DNA of 16,465 nucleotides from Desulfofustis sp. GTDB taxonomy: Bacteria; Desulfobacterota; Desulfobulbia; Desulfobulbales; Desulfocapsaceae. The number at the start of each line of letters is the position of its first letter. Positions within the stretch are counted from its first letter, which is position 1. Position numbers and translations under genes: made by a program. The stretch is from contig JAUVWB010000006.1 in assembly GCA_030604345.1 (NCBI GenBank), positions 1 to 16,465 of the forward strand, read 5' to 3'. Below are positions 14,252 through 16,465 of the stretch, piece after piece. The notes beneath the pieces are model-generated. The model had not been told where the DNA came from and made no database searches. It worked only from the letters and a program-made list of their open reading frames with translations.

Positions 14252-14266
14252 CCCGGTCGCACCGGG
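14252..14266 (-). terminator. Terminator-like hairpin upstream of the FG-GAP gene
   Basis: CCCGGT (14252-14257) and ACCGGG (14261-14266) pair perfectly with a 3-base loop. On the minus strand the hairpin is followed by GGCTTTTG. No credible minus-strand gene ends here, so it may end a short unannotated transcript or act as an attenuator about 110 bp before the FG-GAP gene. Confidence 0.35.
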
Positions 14267-14341
14267 AGCAATCAATGAGAGTCTCGCGTGTCGGCACTCG
14301 GATCGGCAGGCCGTGCCTCGATCCTGCCGTCCATTTCCCCC

Positions 14342-14370
14342 TTGACTTTTCCCCGTCAACGTCTCATATA
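14342..14370 (+). promoter_or_regulatory. Promoter of the small outer-membrane protein gene
   Basis: TTGACT (14342-14347, five of six) and CATATA (14365-14370) are 17 bp apart; TATATA two bases later is an alternative -10. Transcription would start near 14378, about 30 nt before ATG 14408. Confidence 0.6.
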
Positions 14371-14407
14371 TAAGTTGTGTAAAAATTTTTGTACTCTCGT
14401 GACGCCC

Positions 14408-15001
14408 ATGTTCAGCCATACCGACATGAAACAGACCACTCTTTCACAACGTATGCATCCCTCGGTGATCATCCTGGCCGTGATGGCGGCGGCATTGCTT
14501 CTGCCTTCTCGCGCGTTTGCCGAGGAAGCGGCAGAAATCACTCCCTACAAGATCACCGGTTACCTGTTTGATTACCACGCCGTGACCGAATCTGCCGAAG
14601 GGTTGAGCCTCGCCACCGAGCGCTTTAAACCGTTGATGATCACCAGTAGCGCCACCGATCTGTTCGGCCCCGATCCTTTTACCGATCGCCTTCTGACGTC
14701 ATCGAGCAAATCAAGGCCGCCGCGCGGCTTTGCCGTGGCCGCTGAATATCTGGCCACCCCCGACCTCGCCTTCCACGGCGCGATCGGAGTCACCAAAGGC
14801 AACTGGGACGCCGACGCCGCCCTGGAGACCGAATCGAGCTGGGAGGCCAATATCGGTGTCGTCTATCGTCTTTTCAACTCCCTGTCTTACCAGGTACATT
14901 TCGGTTACATGGATACCGGCGACCTGTTCAAGGTTTCCGACACCTATTCGGAAATCGAGTCGATCATCATGGTCAGCAATCAGCTGACGCTCAGCTTCTG
15001 A
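14408..15001 (+). CDS. Small outer-membrane beta-barrel-like protein
   Basis: The product is 197 residues from ATG 14408. I prefer this to more upstream frame positions because the promoter lies at 14342-14370. ATG 14426 (MKQTTLSQ) is an equally possible start, and neither has a clear ribosome-binding site. A signal peptide (VIILAVMAAALLLPSRAFA|EE) ends near residue 37. The mature part has alternating strands (AVAAEYLATPDLAFHGAIGV, ANIGVVYRLFNSLSYQVHFGY) and ends in NQLTLSF, the terminal Phe typical of proteins inserted by Bam. The length would suit an 8-strand barrel. I recognise no specific family. It is convergent with the uracil-DNA glycosylase gene, whose stop lies 28 bp further on. Confidence 0.75.
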   Translation: MFSHTDMKQTTLSQRMHPSVIILAVMAAALLLPSRAFAEEAAEITPYKITGYLFDYHAVTESAEGLSLATERFKPLMITSSATDLFGPDPFTDRLLTSSSKSRPPRGFAVAAEYLATPDLAFHGAIGVTKGNWDADAALETESSWEANIGVVYRLFNSLSYQVHFGYMDTGDLFKVSDTYSEIESIIMVSNQLTLSF

Positions 15002-15029
15002 TTCCCGCCATCTTGTGCTTCCCCGATGC

Positions 15030-15833
15030 TCAGGCTTTGCGGCGCTGCAGGCCGAGTTTTTTCATCACGAGTTGGAGATCCTGCCAAGCCGCTGATTTCA
15101 TATCAGGATTCTGCAGAAGAAAGGTGGGATGGTAGGTTGGCACCACCACTAGCTGACTTTCATCTCCCAGTAGACCCGGCAACACCCGGCCGCGCAACAT
15201 GGAAAGCGGTCTTTCAATGCCCGTCAAAACCTGTGCGGCAAACGTTCCCATGGCACAAACAACTTCCGGCTGTAAGAGTTCCACCTGCCGCCGCACATAC
15301 CGAGAACAGGTTTTCGCCTGCTCGAGACTTGGGCGAACGGCAGCCGGACCACCGCATTTGATCAGGCTGGTCACATAGACGTGGTCTGGGGAAAGCCCAA
15401 GGGCAGTCTTCATCCGCTCCACCATGAGGTCTTCCTCCGCACCGAAAAGCGTCTCCGGTCCCGTGGCCGATCCGCTGGGGACGATCGGCCACTCCCCGAC
15501 GATCAACAATCGTGGCTGACTGCCACCGTCTCCGACAACCGGGCATACCCGCTGGGTATGCAACTGACACATCCGGCACGATGCAACCTCTTCTAGCAAC
15601 TGAGCCAAGGCCACTCGAGCCGATACTGGTTGTTTCTCCGTGTCAGCGACTTCAGGGGCCACTGATGATTCCGTACTGGCTGCGCTCTTTCGGACCACCG
15701 CCAGGCTTGCAGACAGACGTTTCACGGCGGAATCGATGTGCTGGGAACCACTATAGCCGTGCACGCCGCAACTCCGATGATACCTGACAATGGCGCGCAA
15801 CGCCCGAAGCGCCTGTCCCGAACTTTCAATCAT
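15030..15833 (-). CDS. Family 4-like uracil-DNA glycosylase, divergent
   Basis: The product is 267 residues. Four cysteines fit the 4Fe-4S ligands of family 4 enzymes: C86 and C89 (CRMC), C160 (LIKC) and C176, 15 residues later. VYVTSLIKCGGPA matches the usual VYITNVVKCRPP. TYHPTFLL (233-240, H235) matches the C-terminal HPS-x-LL motif. LIVGEWP (110-116) is the position of motif GEAPG, but the following E-D and PFVG-x-AG residues are replaced by a longer, different stretch (IVPSGSATGPETLFGAEEDL). Typical enzymes remove uracil from DNA in base excision repair. Residues 1-75 are an extra, low-complexity N-terminal region. The start overlaps the stop of the 99-residue gene upstream (ATGA), which supports it. 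Whether the altered motif is still catalytic cannot be told. Confidence 0.82.
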   Translation of the reverse strand: MIESSGQALRALRAIVRYHRSCGVHGYSGSQHIDSAVKRLSASLAVVRKSAASTESSVAPEVADTEKQPVSARVALAQLLEEVASCRMCQLHTQRVCPVVGDGGSQPRLLIVGEWPIVPSGSATGPETLFGAEEDLMVERMKTALGLSPDHVYVTSLIKCGGPAAVRPSLEQAKTCSRYVRRQVELLQPEVVCAMGTFAAQVLTGIERPLSMLRGRVLPGLLGDESQLVVVPTYHPTFLLQNPDMKSAAWQDLQLVMKKLGLQRRKA

Positions 15834-16129
15834 CCCAGCACCAGCCAGATATCGAGATTTTTAATCTTTTGCCTTGCCGCCATTTCTTTCGCTGCCGACT
15901 TCGTTTTACTCCGGCAAGCGTCATCGTCAAACGTCCGGGTCCAATCAGCAGCCGTCTTCCCTACCCATGGTTGGACGTCACCAGCAGCCATAAAACCCAT
16001 CTCCGAGGGACGAAAAGCTGGCCGCTCTTTTCTGCGGCTGCTGCGCTGCGGCCTCTTCACCCCGCCTGGTCTTCGTGATAGATCCTCCGACCGGGCCGAG
16101 TTGTTCTGGAAATCTGATTTATTGTTCAT
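15830..16129 (-). CDS. Small basic protein of unknown function, coupled to the glycosylase gene
   Basis: The product is 99 residues, rich in Arg and Lys (SRRPGGVKRPQRSSRRKERP), with a short central part MGFMAAGDVQPWVGKTAADW and a C-terminal helix ending IKNLDIWLVLG. I recognise no family. There is no signal peptide or membrane segment. Its TGA stop overlaps the glycosylase ATG by four bases, the sign of translational coupling and the main reason to believe the gene. No ribosome-binding site is visible before ATG 16129, so the true start may differ (an internal ATG codes for M44 or M47). The basic character would suit nucleic-acid binding, but that is a guess. Confidence 0.5.
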   Translation of the reverse strand: MNNKSDFQNNSARSEDLSRRPGGVKRPQRSSRRKERPAFRPSEMGFMAAGDVQPWVGKTAADWTRTFDDDACRSKTKSAAKEMAARQKIKNLDIWLVLG

Positions 16130-16418
16130 CCGGATAAAGCATCTTTTTTTGGGTTACCGGCACCTAACCTGACGAAGGGCATCGCCATGGACTTTACCCG
16201 CGCTAGTGTAATCGGAACCGCTGCAATCAGCGAACGATTTCCTTGACAAGAACCAAGAACCTTCCCCATACGGAGCGGCTGAACTCTTTACCTCTGCGAG
16301 TCTCGGTCTCCGACAAAAAAACAAAGCGCAACCTCCCCCTTTGTGGTATAGGGTAGAGACGTCCATATTGAGCATATACCCTGAACGGTTCATCACTCAC
16401 CTCAACCAGGTTGCTGGC
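16130..16418. other. Intergenic region before the HTH gene
   Basis: About 290 bp between the divergent glycosylase unit and the rightmost gene. TTGACA (16243-16248) on the plus strand is a perfect -35, but its -10 at 18 bp (CATACG) is poor. TTGTGG (16341-16346) and CATATT (16364-16369) with 17-bp spacing are a weak alternative nearer the gene. Arms GGTATA (16345-16350) and TATACC (16375-16380) are symmetric around it and could be an operator. An 80-codon minus-strand frame here (16396-16154) is not convincing. Confidence 0.35.
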
Positions 16419-16465
16419 ATGGAAAAGACAGAATTCAGTTCAATTCGCAGGAAACTCGGCAAGAC
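16419..16465 (+). CDS. Helix-turn-helix regulator, N-terminal fragment
   Basis: Only 15 codons are inside the window: MEKTEFSSIRRKLGK, then the first two bases of a Thr codon. This opening matches a group of small XRE/Cro-like proteins in deltaproteobacteria in which the segment leads directly into helix 1 of the helix-turn-helix. AGG sits eight bases before the ATG. The call rests on a very short stretch and on recalled family style, so it is tentative. Confidence 0.45.
   Translation, partial: MEKTEFSSIRRKLGK

Noticed and set aside
16154..16396. 80-codon minus-strand frame near the right edge
   Set aside because: No ribosome-binding site, no domain and unusual composition; it overlaps the probable promoter of the HTH gene.

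Overview
The window looks like a chromosomal segment of a Gram-negative, probably anaerobic, bacterium. My best guess is the Desulfobulbales or a related Thermodesulfobacteriota (deltaproteobacterial) lineage. This rests on overall gene style: a porin with a C-terminal Phe, the lipoprotein and outer-membrane protein types, the hybrid kinase layout and a moderately GC-rich base composition. I have no marker gene, so the placement is inference. There are no rRNA or tRNA genes, no CRISPR array and no phage genes. The only mobile element is one complete ISL3-family insertion sequence.

Layout. The left edge (1-637, minus) is the N-terminal part of a DinG/XPD-type iron-sulfur DNA helicase with a good sigma70-type promoter. 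Facing away from it is a 610-residue hybrid histidine kinase (863-2695, plus) built as REC-GAF-HisKA-HATPase. It converges on a DHA2-type drug/solute efflux MFS transporter (2701-4104, minus). A 670-bp non-coding stretch (4105-4774) then leads into a tight plus-strand operon: a VTC-domain protein, a DUF4956 membrane protein, an unrecognised two-pass membrane protein and a CotH-family kinase (4784-8816). After a 1335-bp IS comes a small lipoprotein (10326-10838), which was probably the next gene downstream before the IS arrived.

The second half is envelope-rich. It holds a beta-barrel porin (10909-12132, minus) with a strong promoter, a hairpin in the leader and a strong terminator. Next is an exported protein with a TolB-like N-terminus and FG-GAP repeats (12435-14141, minus). 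Divergent from it is a small outer-membrane protein (14408-15001, plus). A two-gene minus-strand unit follows: a 99-residue unknown protein translationally coupled to a divergent family-4-type uracil-DNA glycosylase (16129-15030). The right edge carries the first 15 codons of what looks like a small helix-turn-helix regulator.

How the genes may work together. The VTC / DUF4956 / membrane protein / CotH block is the most system-like part of the window. It pairs a polyphosphate-polymerase-like (CYTH-fold) enzyme with an atypical protein kinase, both next to membrane proteins, which suggests a phosphate-transfer activity directed at the cell envelope. The IS carries an exact 8-bp target duplication. 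Its right end is a long near-perfect palindrome that would hide the transposase ribosome-binding site in read-through transcripts.
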